A stretch of DNA of 64,000 bases from Anisus vortex (Eukaryota; Mollusca; Gastropoda; Planorbidae): positions 31,219,378 through 31,283,377 of the forward strand of contig OX421506.1 in NCBI GenBank assembly GCA_949126835.1, read 5' to 3'. Below are positions 44,001 to 59,000 of this stretch, piece after piece; positions within the stretch are counted from its first letter, which is position 1, and each line of letters opens with the position of its first letter. The notes beneath the pieces are model-generated. The model was given only the letters and a program-made list of their open reading frames with translations, did not search any database and was not told the DNA's origin. The translations under genes were made by a program, and so were the position numbers.

Positions 44001-47000
44001 CATTAATGGTGGTCATAATGAGTCCAAGGGGAGACCAGTCAACAAAGTTATCTCCAGACCAGATTTTACTTACATGCCCTATATTAGCGGAAACAGGTTG
44101 GTGCAATAAGTTTTTATCTCATATTATTTGCCAATGCTCCTTTTCATTGAGAAAATTGTTGTATCCCACGGGAACTAAGAAAAATGAGAAAACCTTATGT
44201 TTATGTCTTATATATACCCCATAGACTTTAATCTATCAATTTATTTACATATTTACCTTGATGCCAACTGAAATTTTTAGAAGGAGTAAATGATGTTGAT
44301 GTTTTGTCCTTCTCTTTAGGGATGCGGACTACTTATCTGACCCAGACACATTCAGTCAGTCTGATTTGGATGGGTCTGACGATGAAGAAAATACTTTTTA
44401 TGCAAACACATCGAAAGAGCTTGCCAGGATAGCTAGTCAGCGGAACAAGTACAGGTCCGGCAACACCAGTGATGACTCAGACTTTGGCTTGAAGCATAGG
44501 TCACCGCTGAGGTTGTATGATGACAACTCTCAAGGTTTGTACCCAAAATAAGAAATTTTGATATATATCTTTTACCCTTCACTTCTTGGTGCATTTCCAT
44601 GCCATGTGTTTAGTTCTTTGACAACCATACTAAAACAGCAACAAAATTTTGTTGTTTTTCCTGATAAATTTTTTTTGTCTCAGTAGTAAAATATTTCTGT
44701 CAGACCAAATTGATCAATAGGGTCAGTGAAGCAGCATTCATAGGTTTTCTTTGTCATGGCAAACTAGGGTATTGTGTGGCCAGCCCCCCCCCCCCAACTA
44801 ATATCGGGTAACACTAAAGCTGGGTAGTGTCATGATGAACTCTATCTCTGGGAAGAACCTGTAACCTTCGAACCTGGTATCATCAGTACCCCAGCTGACC
44901 ACTGTGTCTCCCATCTAGCCTTAAATGAGATCATGCAAGTTTTCTGAAATATTTTGCTCCAGTAAATCAGTGCTCTGGTACTATGTTAAAATATATAGCC
45001 AAAATTTTACACACAAAAATCTTAACTACCGTATATTACTAAAGCCAATTGTTTTATTTGGTAAAAATAATTCTAAACAAAAAATTGACAATACCAACAG
45101 TTGAGAAAACAACAGTTACAATTTAACAATATAAATATCATAATAAAGACACATAGGACAATTTAACAACACAAACAACATGCAATGGGTATGATACATC
45201 CTCAAGAACATGACTTATTATTTGACTGCATCATTCTTTTCAAAAAAAAAATCAACATAAACTGACAGATGTGATAGGGGTGGTATTATATCTTAGTCCA
45301 TTTATTTAAAGACCAAGTGAAGAGGTTTTTATCAAAGAAACGTGATTTGGAATAGCCTCATACGGAAGTGGCGTTTGAGAAAGGAAATAAATAAAACACA
45401 ATGCACTAAATCTATATTTAACCATTTTGTTACAAATAAAAACCGGGAAAACATTCAAAACACCTGACAATATTCATTTTTCCTAGTCGAAATCCTTTCT
45501 CTGACGTCACTTTCCTATGTTGCCGGAAATAAAACATCTCAAATGGCTACAAGATTTGGATTTTTCTCTCCGAAAAATACACACATTTTAGTGCAAATGT
45601 TGATCTAATTACTTGAAAGTTATCTTTTACATTTTGTATAAATGATTTTTATTAACATTCAGATTCTAAATACACTATTTACTATCAAAATCAAATGTTA
45701 ACTCAATTTTGATAAAAAGCTCTTCATTTGGTCTTTAATATTTATTTATCAATATTTAGTGTATTATATTTTGTTACATTTTTTTTATTTTTCTTATAGA
45801 CTTTGCCGATGGCCCAGTATCTCAAGTATCACAAGTGTCTGGGCCCATTGTTGCCCCAAGCAAACAGGAGACCAAGCTTCTCGAGTATCTTATCCCAGCA
45901 GACAACGACGATCCCAGATTTATTATTCCCCCTGAAAGTGTGACAATCCAAGAAGGAGAACCAGTGAGATTTTCCTGCAGAGTTGCTGGAACTCAACCTG
46001 TCGGTGAGTGCAATTTTCTTCTGATGTAATGCCAGATTTTCTTGCAAGGAAAAGCGCCAAGTATGTCTTTTGCATTTATTCTCTCAGGAGAGAAACATCA
46101 ATATCATTGTGACTAGTGAATGCCTCTGAGCTTGCTCTGCAAATCCCGAGTGGCATTTGGGCATGGAATGGGTTACCTGAACAAACCAGGAAAACCAGTA
46201 ACTAGACTAGACTCGGACCATGTATGAGCGTAGGACACAATAATCTTGTTTATAGAAGGAGTGTCTGTAATGTATAAGATAAGATAAGAAATAAACATGG
46301 TCTAAAAGAGATAACTGACAAAAAAATAAGATTTAATCATTAATTTTGATAGATTAGTTGTTTTTTTCTGATAAACTCTTACAAAATATTTGCAGCTGTG
46401 GTCAGAGTTTGTAACATTAAAGATATTTATATATCTTATAATTTATGGTCATAACAAAAGAACTGCTTATCCAATGATCTTACTTATAAAAAAAAACATT
46501 TAAAAAAAATAGACAGTTATTTAAAAGTGCTTTTACTTTAAATTGTACACATAAATACATGTACATAAAGGAGATTGTATGAATGAAGTGAGTTTTATTT
46601 CTTCCCATTTCAGATGTATTCTGGTATAGAGAAGGAGAGGAAGTGGAAGAGTTTGAAGAGTCTGAGGATGTGGAACTCTCCAGCAGTGGAGACAAACACA
46701 GCATCACTCTCCATAATGTCAACAAATCAATGGCCGGACAGTATATGTGTATTGCACTCAATGAAAAGGGGAAAGCAACCCAATATTTGATTGTTTCGGT
46801 TAAAAGTAAACATTTTAAAAATTTATTTTTTTGTTTACTTTGGATTGTTAACAATTTTTTCATTTGTAAATACATAATTATTATGAAAATTAGTTATTGA
46901 TTTTGATTAGTTTTTGTATTTAGTATTTGGAATTTTTTATCAACAGATAATAAAAATGAATTGAAAAAGCCAGAATTCATCAAAGGATTAAAAGATGTGG

Positions 47001-50000
47001 AGGTCACTGAAGGTCAGAGTGTAAAGTTTAGAGTTAAGGTGAAAGGGATTCCCCCACCCAGGATAAACTGGTACAAGGATGGAACTTTGCTGAAAAGCTC
47101 TAAACTGTGCCGCCTAGGTAAATGCCTCATATGTTTACCTTTAAATTTTATCTATTAACTTACTATTAAAATTCTTGGAATTATTTAAACATTTAGTTTC
47201 TTTAAATAGAATAGTATTAGTGAAGTTTATTGAAAGATCCAACCATTATTATAAAGGGAAATAAAAAATGGGACAATTTTTTACTAGATAAAAAAATTAC
47301 GTCCAATAGGCCCAAAACTTCTGCAGGGCAGCAGGGATTGGTCAGCGGCATGGCTAGAAAACAGGCCGGTGAACTAACCGCGAACTAGCTATATAATATT
47401 GAAACTATCATTTCATGCTTTACACACATAACCCTATCCATAACCCTTTCCTTCTTTACTAGATACAATTTAGTCTAGTTGATTCATAAACGCATTTTAT
47501 CTTGATATTTATATTTCCCAGAGAAATTTGGCAATCGTGACTACATTATGACCATTGACCACGCCACAATGGACGATGATGCTGAATATACTGTTTGTGC
47601 CCGCAACGTTGCAGGGGAGGTAAAGCTTTCAGCCCAAGTGATAGTAGAACCTAAATCAGGTAACGATAATCATGTGCTGTTTGATAAGTAATCTGTAGGT
47701 TTTTTTATTGCTAATAAATAAGGTTTTATTGTGAACACCTTTTGTTTTGTTAAAAATGATCTGTGTCTAAAATAATTTTTTTACAGATATACCGGTAAAT
47801 GTAATTTTAACTAAATCACTGAATAATTTGGATGATTAGCAAGATGTTACATTGTTTTCTAAATGATGATATTTATTCTTAAAATAACCTTTTTTTCTTT
47901 AAATATTATGATCTGAACATTGATTGTAAGTTTAGTTGTCAAATTTAATTTATCGTTTGCTTAACAAGAAACCTTGCTATAACGGACTTATCAGGGTGCT
48001 GTAAAGTAAATTGGAAAGTCTGTTGAATAGTATAATGGGTGCACTGAACAAATATAAAGAAGCAAATATCATTATTCATAATTGTTGTAACTTTTCTATC
48101 TGATTAATTCAGTGCTTAAGATTTGGAAAATATTTTTATTGACCAATAGAATAAATTTTACAAAAAAATTATTGGTTTGTGAATTTTAGTAAAGCTTGTG
48201 AAATTTTGGGTAAAGTTTGGGAATTAATACAAATTTTAGATTGATAACCCTGTAAATTCTTCTATAAAATTGTCTAATTTTAATTTTTTTTAAAATGTTA
48301 AATAGAATCCCCAGTAAAAAAACAAAGACATTCCTCAATGACAACGTCAGGAGCATCCGACTCAGATTCAGATCGACCGCCGCTCCGGGCCAAGTCCAGC
48401 CTCATTAATCTACCTTCATCATCAGCACCCAGAGGAGCTCCGACAGCTGCATCAAGATCAATCATGTACAGCCAGGGTAATGAGGTCCAGGTCAACCACA
48501 TTGATGAGAAAATCAGTTTGACCCAGAAGAAGATGGAGGACGAGTCCAGAAATATGAAAGAAGACGCCAGGAGAGTAAGTGACAAGAACTATTTCTCACT
48601 TTAATGTAGTTGCTTATTGTTGTATTTTTTACAGCTTATTTTATTTACATTGAGTTAGTTGATTTGTTAATATTAAGTTTTTAAATTGATTAATGCCGAA
48701 CCTTCATTTTGACAAACCATAAGCCATCTGCACTAACAAAGGGGCATAACTCCATAAGAAATACAACTAATCTAAACATAAATAGATAACTTTTTGCAAT
48801 TATGTATTTCTAACTTTATAAAGTGATTATAAAATGTTAAAATAATATTGAGTAATATGTACAGTATGGAATTAATTATATTACCTAAAGTTAAATAGGA
48901 CAAGAATATAAAACTTTAAATGGATGTAACTTAAATATGAAAAAAAACTTGTTGATCAGGTGCACAGTGCAAGATGTAGCTAAAAAATAAAAGTAGCTTT
49001 GTTGTTTTGCCTCGGCAGCTAAATTACAGCTAAATCTCTTGGTTGGGCAAACATTGAAAAATTGAATAACCTGATATAGTAAGATAAACCAACAAAATAT
49101 TTGTGTAAATTCATACTGTCCTAAAGAATGAAATTGCTTTTGTGAGCTATTTTGAGTGTGTATGAGAGGGGGGGGGGGGGAGAAAGAGATAGCATTGTTA
49201 TTGTAAAAAGTAATGTATGAGTGATTTAACTGAGTGGGAGTGAATGGGAAGGGGGAGAATGGGGGAAAAAGGAGTGTGTAATGTGTGATGTATCAGTATC
49301 AGCTTTTGCACACAGAAATACCATAGTCCTTGAGTCTACCCAACTCTGATGTGTACCTGACATTAGTTTACACATACATAATAATAGCGTGCGCTATGTG
49401 TTCTCAGTGAAGAAGTGCCATTGCCCACACTGGCTAAATAATATAACACTATAAAGAAAAGACTTTTATTGCATTGTTGATGTTGAACTTTAAAAAAAAG
49501 TATATGTATTGCTGGGTATAAATACAAAAGGTAACTTGTATGAAGGCTACTGTGTCGGTTCTAATCTAGCCACGGACGTTCTGCTTTAAGATATAGGTAC
49601 ATGAGATGTGTCCCATCATATCATTTTTACGTTTCCACATCAGTTTTCATTCGCCAATATAATAATTGTTAGATTATGTTAGATTATGCATATTTTGTCT
49701 GGGACCTATAAGTACCGGTAGTAAAAGAAAATAGAATAGAAACTGGCAAAATGAAATACCCAAGGGAGAGCATTGATATTTTGCAAGTATTAATGAAGAT
49801 AAAAACACTATCTTGAATTATCTCCCCCCAATTTTTATTTTATCAGCCAGCATCTAAACTTAGCATCAATTTAGGCACTGAAGTCACAGGTTTGATTCTA
49901 ACCACTTCAACTTGGTCATCATCGAACCAACAAGTCACATGCAAAGTATCCAGAGAGTAATAATACAAGCTATCAGAGCAATTCTGCCGCCTGTACACTG

Positions 50001-53000
50001 AACGAGGCTCCTCAATAAGAATTTCCGCTATGGATTTCTCAGCCTCTGACGCATTCATGAACATTTCCAGTCTGTAAGCTTCATCTGATGAGTCTCTACT
50101 GAATTTGTGCAGCTGTTCCAAAGATCTCGGTGTGAAAGACACTTTTAATTTAGAAACCGGTGGATTTGTCAACCAAGGAGCGACAACTGAGTTTTAAAAA
50201 TCAGGGGGTGTTGGGGTACTCTCCCTTGAATTTTTGTCTTTATCTTTGAAATTTGGAAAATGATCTGTGTCAAAGTTTAACAATTCATCTAAATTAACAT
50301 TATGTGAAAACAATGGACTAGCATGCTGATTGTTAATGTTTTCAGTCAACAGACTTGATGCATCCCTACTACATTTACGTGTGCTAAAGTCAACATTCAA
50401 GTCAACATAATCTAAAATCTGGGAATAATCACATTCTTCTGTTATCTCTGATGGCTTGGGCCGCAGTGTCTCTCCAATCTTTTTCAACGCTTCAGACAGC
50501 TCATAAAATCCTTCCGTAACTTGACTTAGATCAACAGGATCCTTCTGAAAAAGTTTGCGAGCATTTCCAGCCTGATCAGCTGTTTCCTCTTCCTGTGCAC
50601 CAAGGCTTATTTTGCCCTTTGCTTCTGCTGTTGGGGGATTATTAGCCTCGTGATCAACATTTATTCTGGAAGCTCCAATTAGTTCTCCAGCTTCATCCAT
50701 ACACTCTTTAGGTTGCTCATCTAGAATATTTGTATCATCAGAAGCATTCATCAGGCTGTGCTGCAGTGTGTTTCTCGGGCTGTCATAGTCAGGGATGAAC
50801 TGCTTGATATCAAGCACAGGTGTCCCATCTAGAAGATCTATACCAGAAAGGTGAATAGAAGGACCATCAATTTTGTCAATCTTAACTAAAGAAAGCCCAA
50901 TATTATTTGGCCTGTAAGGAGAATGTGTGGCGAATACTCCAACTTTCTGGCCATCAAGTCTTGGGGGTTTTACTTTTGCTTTAGTGTAAGTATTGTTGTT
51001 TTTATGGAAAACAAAAATAATCCAAGCATGTGAAAACTCTTCAAGACCTTGAAGCGAATGTTCAGGATTATTAAATATACTTTTTTCAATGGTAAGCACA
51101 CCCCTAGCAGCTTGACACAGTGAAGACTGTATTGGAGTTCCATTTTTGAAATGAAAAACAGATTTCAAGATGCCAATTGGCTTCATTTTGTAACCGCTGT
51201 CCATATTTCTTGAATTAAATTAAAATGTTTAAAGTGAAAATGAAAAAGCAGTTTTGGCACTGGTAGGACATCATAGACATAGATATTATAGGCTTATGTT
51301 TTCATTTAGACCTGCACAACTTGAAATCACTAAAATACTATTTTTTACAATAACAATGCTATCTCTTTCTCCCCCCCCCCCCCTCTCATACACACTCAAA
51401 ATAGCTCACAACAATTGCAAATTCGGTTCTTTTTTTTATAGTGAAAGTAAGTCACCTTTTCAGACCAATTTGATTCATAGGGTCTGTGAAGCAGCATTGA
51501 AAAGTTTCTGTAGGGACATCATATAAGGGGATATGTGGCCAGCACAATGCTGTCATTTTTTAAATATTTTAAATTAATGTCATTTTTATTTATACCTTCC
51601 ATCAGGTTTTTAAAAGTTTTCATTTTCATTCATTTTATTATAATTGCCTAAAACATGCTGTTTACTACAATGATAATAGTTACTGAAGATTTGATTTTGT
51701 TCATATGACTAATTACCCCATTGTCAAACCTAACTACTTTAATATTAATTAATATTTCTCAAGGGGCTGAAATAATTTGTAAATTAATAAGAGAAACAAA
51801 TGTATTGACATTTAAAAAAAATTGAAACCTTGCTTATCACCATGACACGTGCTGAAAAAAATAAATATCTAATGCTATCTAATATACATGTAGATTGAAT
51901 AAATATATGTACTATATGATAAATAACAGATGTCTGCTATTAGAAGCTCACTAATGTCTTTAGAAGCCAAGATAAAGTGTTTAGAAGCTATTCTGTTATC
52001 CCTTGTCGGCTATGACTTTGGGACGCCACTGATTCATCTCACTTTTGTGGTAGGTGCAAAAGTCTGCAACAAGACTTGCCAACTCTGAGCTTGTGCTTTC
52101 TGCATCACTTTTTAAGCATTTGGCTTTACAGAACTTTATATTCTTTGAATAGTTGTTTTTAATAAGATTCAAGTAAACATTTAAAAATTTAAAAACTTTT
52201 AAAACAGTGTTTTTAAACATGTGGTCAGCTCATCTGAAAGCTTTTTAAAACAATGGTTTTGTAATGAAGGTTATAGGAATACTCGCTGTGAATCTTTTCA
52301 TTTGACAGTAGGCCTACATTGTCACTGTGTGGTACCTGAGATGTGTTATTAACTCCCTGTATAGGCATTACTATATATCCATGTATAGGCTTAAGCTTCC
52401 CTCAAAGACTCAAAGGAATGATGGATCAAAGCAGTCAAGCTTTTGACACCAGTGGCTGCCGGAGTCTTTGTTTATGACAATAACAGTGTCAATGGAAAGG
52501 GAGTCAACAAAAAAATGTGCCCAACATCAGCCCCACTTGCTGCATGCCCTAATATCCAAAGTTGAACAATCTACTGGACAGTTCAAACATAGAGCTCTGG
52601 TGAAAACGTTGCAAAGCATTGTCTTTAAAGTTGTAGTACCATGTGTTCACTAGAACACAGTCATTGAAATAAATGGAAAAAATCATGAGCATTGCATTTA
52701 CTGCCTTTAAGCTTCATTGTCACTGAACCTATTTCTTCATTTTTTTAAAGATATCTCGATCTATGAAGTCAATGTTTGACCTTTGAACTCCAAGAGTTTT
52801 TAAAACCCTGAATAAGATAGAATGTGTTTTTTAACTACTGTAATTAATATCATATGTATACATGCCTTTATTGAAGATCATTGGATTTTACCAAAGCTAA
52901 TGCAGAAAATAAAAAGTAAAAAAGAAAATTAATAATCAATTTTATTCCATCCCTGACTGCTGCAAGCTGCTTTTAAAAATTTAGTTCTTTTGGCTGACTT

Positions 53001-56000
53001 ATAAAATTGCTTTTCATTATCTAAGTTCTGTAAAAACTAAGTAATTTACTCAACGCATTCTTCTTATTGCATTTATTTTTCTCTCACTGGCCATCACTAC
53101 ATATACCTTCATCTTTTTTTTTTGTCAGTTTTATTATTTTTGTGGGTATAGCCATGGATATTTATTTAAAACATTTTGTGAATATAAAATTGTTTTAAAC
53201 AGTTTTTTTATGTCATCAAAACAAATAGATGCTTGAAAAATACCATAATTTACTTTTTATCACCTTAAAATTATTTGTTTTTAGACTTAGAAAAACAATG
53301 TTATAATCTGTTCTGTTTAATTTTAAATTATTCACAATAATGTTTTATAATGTATTATATGGGAGTCATCTACTCTTTTTAAGGATCAGCCGATAAGAGG
53401 TTCAAGATTACTCTCCCCTGGTAACTTAGACCTTCTAGAAACAGCAGAAGAAATAATTCAGCGGGAAAGGTCTAACAGCTTAGTTAACGGCAACAGCTCA
53501 GATACTACAGATATTTTTTCAGACCATCCATCAGAAACCTCGAGCCAAATACAGACTGTCGTTGACGATTTAGATCTCCCTGACACTCTGGATGACTTCC
53601 CCTTACCTAGTCAAGAGCCAGTTAAGCAGGCACCTGTCAAATCAACGTTAGAGTTTTCATTTGTGAAGTCAAAACCTAGCGAGCCTGCACCACCTACCAG
53701 GGGCGTACACAAACCCAAGACTGAACATTTCACCCAGCTCTTGGTCAGCTCTGGGGACCACTTGACGAAAGTGGTGCCTCACAACCTGCCGGCGAGGGAC
53801 TTAAACCAGAACGACACGAGCATCATCAACACCTCTTTTGACAGCGGGAGAGGGGCATCGCTCCAGGACATCTCCACCTCCTTGGCCAGTTCGTTCTCTT
53901 CCAACTCCAGCTCCAGGGACAACGTTGAGTCTGACCTGGAGCAGGCTAAAAACTCTACTACCAAAATTTCCTACAGCAGAGACTTTGAGGTCGTTCATCC
54001 CTCAGAGAAGAAAAAATGGTCTGTAAATTTAGAGCCATTTTCACCTCAAGCCGAGATAGTCAACCTACACAATTCTATAAATAAGGTACTTTTGTTTTGT
54101 TCAGCATCTTATCATATGAGGACAGTATAGTAACTTATTTTTTAATAAACACTTTCTTCATTCCGATTGGTCCTTTCCTTTGACCCATCATTTCCTGTTA
54201 ACTTTAACCCGTTATAATATCGATATATGTTATCTTGAGAGTAAACTTATTATACATGACTTTATATGAAAATCATTCAGCTGAAAGAATATTTATTTAC
54301 CTTAACCTATAAATAAAAAAAAAAAAATAGAGTCATATTGGCACAAAATGCAGCTTATTGTCTGAATGTCAGGTACGGTAAACATAACCTTAGAGCTACC
54401 AACCTTATAAATTAACTTATATTTATGATGTAAAATCTTTATGCTTGTTATATACAAAGAAATGAAAAGGGTTTTATCAGGTACAGTTATTGCAACACAG
54501 CTACCACTATTTGGTTCAGATCTGTTTAAACATTTCACTTATCAAATGTATGAATGTATGTATAAAAAAAAAGATTATTTGTTTACTGTTTAGCTCAGAT
54601 TTAGTTGAAACTGCTAAATTAACACCTTTTGTCTAAGCAAAATTTACAGGAAGAGAGGGGTCAAGAAGATGGCTTAATTGAAAATAAATTTTCTATTTCT
54701 CCCATTCCTTATCTTGTTAATCATTAAGTGTCTTGGTTCACTGATAACCAGTTTTGTATATATCTCATGAATTAGTCCTTACTGTGATGTTTCCTGCTCA
54801 TGTTATCTATCCATCTCTACTTCTGTATGCCTCTTATGCCCTGTAGGACTGTCTTGGTTAGTCCTGTCAATCTTGTTAGTGATGATCTACGGCATCTACG
54901 GCAAATTACCAAAATCCAAAATGGAGTGGGGAGGACATTCTTTGATTAATGTCCTGAGGTAGCATATGGCCTGATTGCCTGTTGTGTTATGTCTTGCACA
55001 ATCCAGCTTGTATAGGCAGTCTCTGAAGGTGATACCAAGGATTTTCCCATGGCAACTTATCTTTCTTATCTCTGATCAGCAACAAGCATTGCCAGACTTT
55101 TTTAAGTGTTGCCCTATTTTTATTAAAGATTTAATCCTATGGTTAAGTTAATAAGAAATAAATACATACATGAAAATTGTAATGTCTGTGATTGTAATAT
55201 TTTTTTATTTTAATGGAAAATTGAAGTTCCACTATAGAGTAGATCAAAATTTTCTAGGCTTTACTAGAAGTTGGTTTCATTTGTACTACCAGCAAGCAGT
55301 TTAATTGAACTATATTGCAAGTCTGTTTTATTCTCCTACAATATGGTTCAATTGAACTTACAGAAATATATAAAGTCTTGGTGAAATGTTTTCTCGGTTA
55401 TGTCATGGTTACTAAATGAAAAGAATTATTTGATTACTTATACATAATGACTTAAGTAGATATATAACTTTACTTCTGTGAATTCCTTTTTGAAATTTGG
55501 TTTCGTTGTTGCCAACAGCCTTCCATTGAAGTCAGTAACGCTGACTTCAGTCTCCCCACCATCCAAGGAGACAGTCAGGCATCATCGCCGCGACAGTCAA
55601 TAGACTCTGGCGTTTCCGTCAGCTCCAAACTGGAGCGCCCTGCTCCTGTGCATATGGTGGGCCACACGAGCGAGGATGAGGTTCCAGAGAGTCGAACAGA
55701 GTTCAACACAGATGGAAGCATCGATCTTCCTTCTGTTTCAAAACTAAGAGCTAAATTTTTGTGTGCTAAGGACGATGACTTGGGAGATGGCAATTTCAAA
55801 AGGGTAAGAAAAATGTCTTTTTATTTTTATTTTATAATAAAGTATTAAGAATAGTTAGCACTCATAATATCAGTATTTTGAAATGAACTAGTAAATAGCA
55901 TGTTTAGGGTGATGGTTTAATAAAAAGGATAGAGACCATTCATATTGAAAATGTATTTTTGCCATAAATAGCATGTTGTATTTATATACACACAAGATTT

Positions 56001-59000
56001 TGGGTTTGGCTACATCCTAATATAACAGGAAACACTAACTTCTTTTTTCATGTTCCCATTCCAACATCTGCAGCTAAATTTGCCCTAGCCCTTGACTTGG
56101 AGAACTGTGAACATCAGCTTGGTTTTACTTTCCTCTTGCTTTTTTTTTTTCCGTTTTAATTTACTTCGAATTCCTTTATTTTTAATTCAGTCTAATAAAA
56201 ACACATTACAATGGATCACATTTTTTTTTTGTTAAAGTCAATTTACAAACATTTAAATTGAATCACAAATGAATTAATAGCAGTATATAATATAAGAAAT
56301 GTAACTTTGCTTAAAGGGAAACAACTCTTTCAACCCCCTTTCCACCACTGCCACTATCACTGCTTCCACCACCCCCTGAAATAAAAAAATATTTTTTTTG
56401 TTTCCTCAATGCAGAAGTCCATGTAAAGGCCTACACATTTAAATCTTATTTATATTGCTTTAGAAGTTCAATATAACACGATTGTCAGATATATGTATCT
56501 CACAATTTATCTTTTGAATTTAATTTTATTTATGTTAAGTTAATATAATGAAACATTACTTGACTGCTTCTTAAAATCATGATGATATGTAAGCAATACT
56601 AAATTCTATAAAAGCATAAAATAAAAATACATTAATAATATATCAATGATGTTAGGATATTTGCCAAAATAAATGCACAAGAATGTATAAGTAAGAGTAA
56701 CCAGTTATTTTAAAGTGATATCTAAAAATGCTGTAGTTTACTTGTATGACCAACAATAAAGGGGACACCACTGCAATCTGTTTACCTCTATAATAGTTGT
56801 TGACCAAATCTTATTCTCTTATTTTACCAATGACAGAAAATTATTTTAACTGGCAGAGCACGTAAGCAATAAATTCATTGAAAAATTGAAAGGTTGGTGA
56901 GTTTAAGAGTAGCTTCTTTTTTAATCAAATTTTTTGTAGATTTTTTTGTGCTAAATACTGACATTTGAAGCTCCTAATATTTCCAACCTATTTTATTTAC
57001 ATTTTCAACTCTTATTGAACTTATTGAAAGAGTTCCAGAATATGGAATACAAAACATAGGGAATCTGCAATACTGTTTTGAACTGTTCCAGACATATGTA
57101 TGGTTGCATACATAACAAGATGTCTGCTGCAAGAATTAAAAATACATTGTTATACATGTTAAAAGCTTTTACTTTTGTAATTTTTTTGCAACATTGTGAT
57201 TAAAAAAAAGAAAGCTATTGATGGATTTATATTCTTGAGCAAACATGTTCTTCTGTATGTAAACAAATAGTTTTCTGAACTCTTAATAAAAACTTGTGTT
57301 CTCACTAAGTCTCTTAGAACTTTTATGCACCTTAGAAAAATTCTTCTTCTTTTTTTTTATGAGATATGATGAAGAAATTATTTTTTATAAGTTTGACTAA
57401 AAAAAAACATATTTTTAGCAAGCTTGATATTAAGGTATTGAAGAATAAAAATGTATTTAGAATAAAAATTTTATGTACAAACAATCCTAATTTGAGTCAT
57501 TATTGTACAAAAGAAATAGTTAATATACACAAAACAACAGGCCTATTGATAATAGTATTAAATGGTTTAAATTCCTCATCTTTATATTTACATTTTACAT
57601 ATTTTGTTTAGTTTTTAAACATGTCCTTCATTTGTATTAAAAATGTAATTCTTACAGCCCAGGTTGTATATAAAATGTAACAATCAGGGAAGCCACATTC
57701 TTTAAATACTCATGGATCATTTTCTCAGAGCTTAAAACTATTGAAAAAAATAGACAAGATTCTTCTTGCTTAAAATTTAGTCTTCAAATAACAACAGAAC
57801 AATTTTGCAGTTATTTTGATGAATTTTCACTTTTTCTCTTTTGCTAATTACATTTTTGTGTAGACTAGATATTTTCTTTTTTTTTAGATGTATTAATTTA
57901 ATTTCTTTTTCTATTCTTTTGTAGAACTTTTTTTTTACATTTATCATAGTTGTTTTTTTTTTTTGTTGTGCTGTTGGTTTTGCTTTGCAAATATACATTT
58001 TGAACTTTATTTAGCATCACATTTGATTTTGACCCACTTGTATTTCATTTCTCATTCTTTTTGGTAACTACACAAATTTCAGACAGAGTTGAGCAACTCA
58101 GTAAGTAGCAACCTGCATGCATGTATTGCACTGTGATAAAGTCAATCTCAGCATGCTATCTTATAACACTTTAAGCCTATTAGTACACAATGTTCTTAAA
58201 ACTTTAAATAAAAACTTTTATAATTTTCTTTCAAACAATTTTCTTAAACTTTTAATCACATTTTTTATTCTTAATTACACATTTTTTTTATTGATAATCC
58301 TTTAATACTTATTAAAAAATACTATATCTTTTCATTTATTATCTTATATTAATCCATTCATTAATATGATCATCATAAGCATATAATCTTTTTGTTTTAA
58401 TTGTAGAAATTATATTAAAATAATAAGCATTAGTGATGCTAAAAACAAATAATTTTTTAGTCATTATTAATTAACTTAGTGTGGTTTGTTTCTCAAGTTT
58501 TACATGTTTTTGAACTATGCAACAATATTCTGGTCCAACTTTTACCTCCAAAATTGTATACTCAACATGTTTAATTTACTCTTTTCTTTATGTTGTGTAA
58601 TTTAGTTGTTTTTGTTTTTTTTTCATTTTTTTTATTCTTTTTGTTATTGTTTATTTTTTTTTGCATCTGACAGTTTTTTTTTTTTGCTTCACTAATTTGT
58701 TGTTCTGCTTTTTTTATTTGTTCATTTATGTTATTAGCTTTATATGTGTATATTAAATTAAAAGACAATTTGATGTAGGCCTACCAAGTTAAATTAATTT
58801 CAAGTACAAACTATTTTATGTTTAAGATTATTATTTCTTTGCTATTTTGTTTCAGTTATTCCCAGTTTTTGTTTAGTTTTCTTTTTGTTGCAACACACAC
58901 TGACACTTACACCAGAGTATAAGAGATGATTTGTACTTAATTACTTAGCTGATGCAATAATCTTCTTTATTGAAGGACTGTCTGTAATGTATAAGATAAG

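Noticed and set aside
48298..48585. Minus-strand 95-codon ORF
   Set aside because: It is antisense to an Ig gene exon whose frame fits its neighbours.
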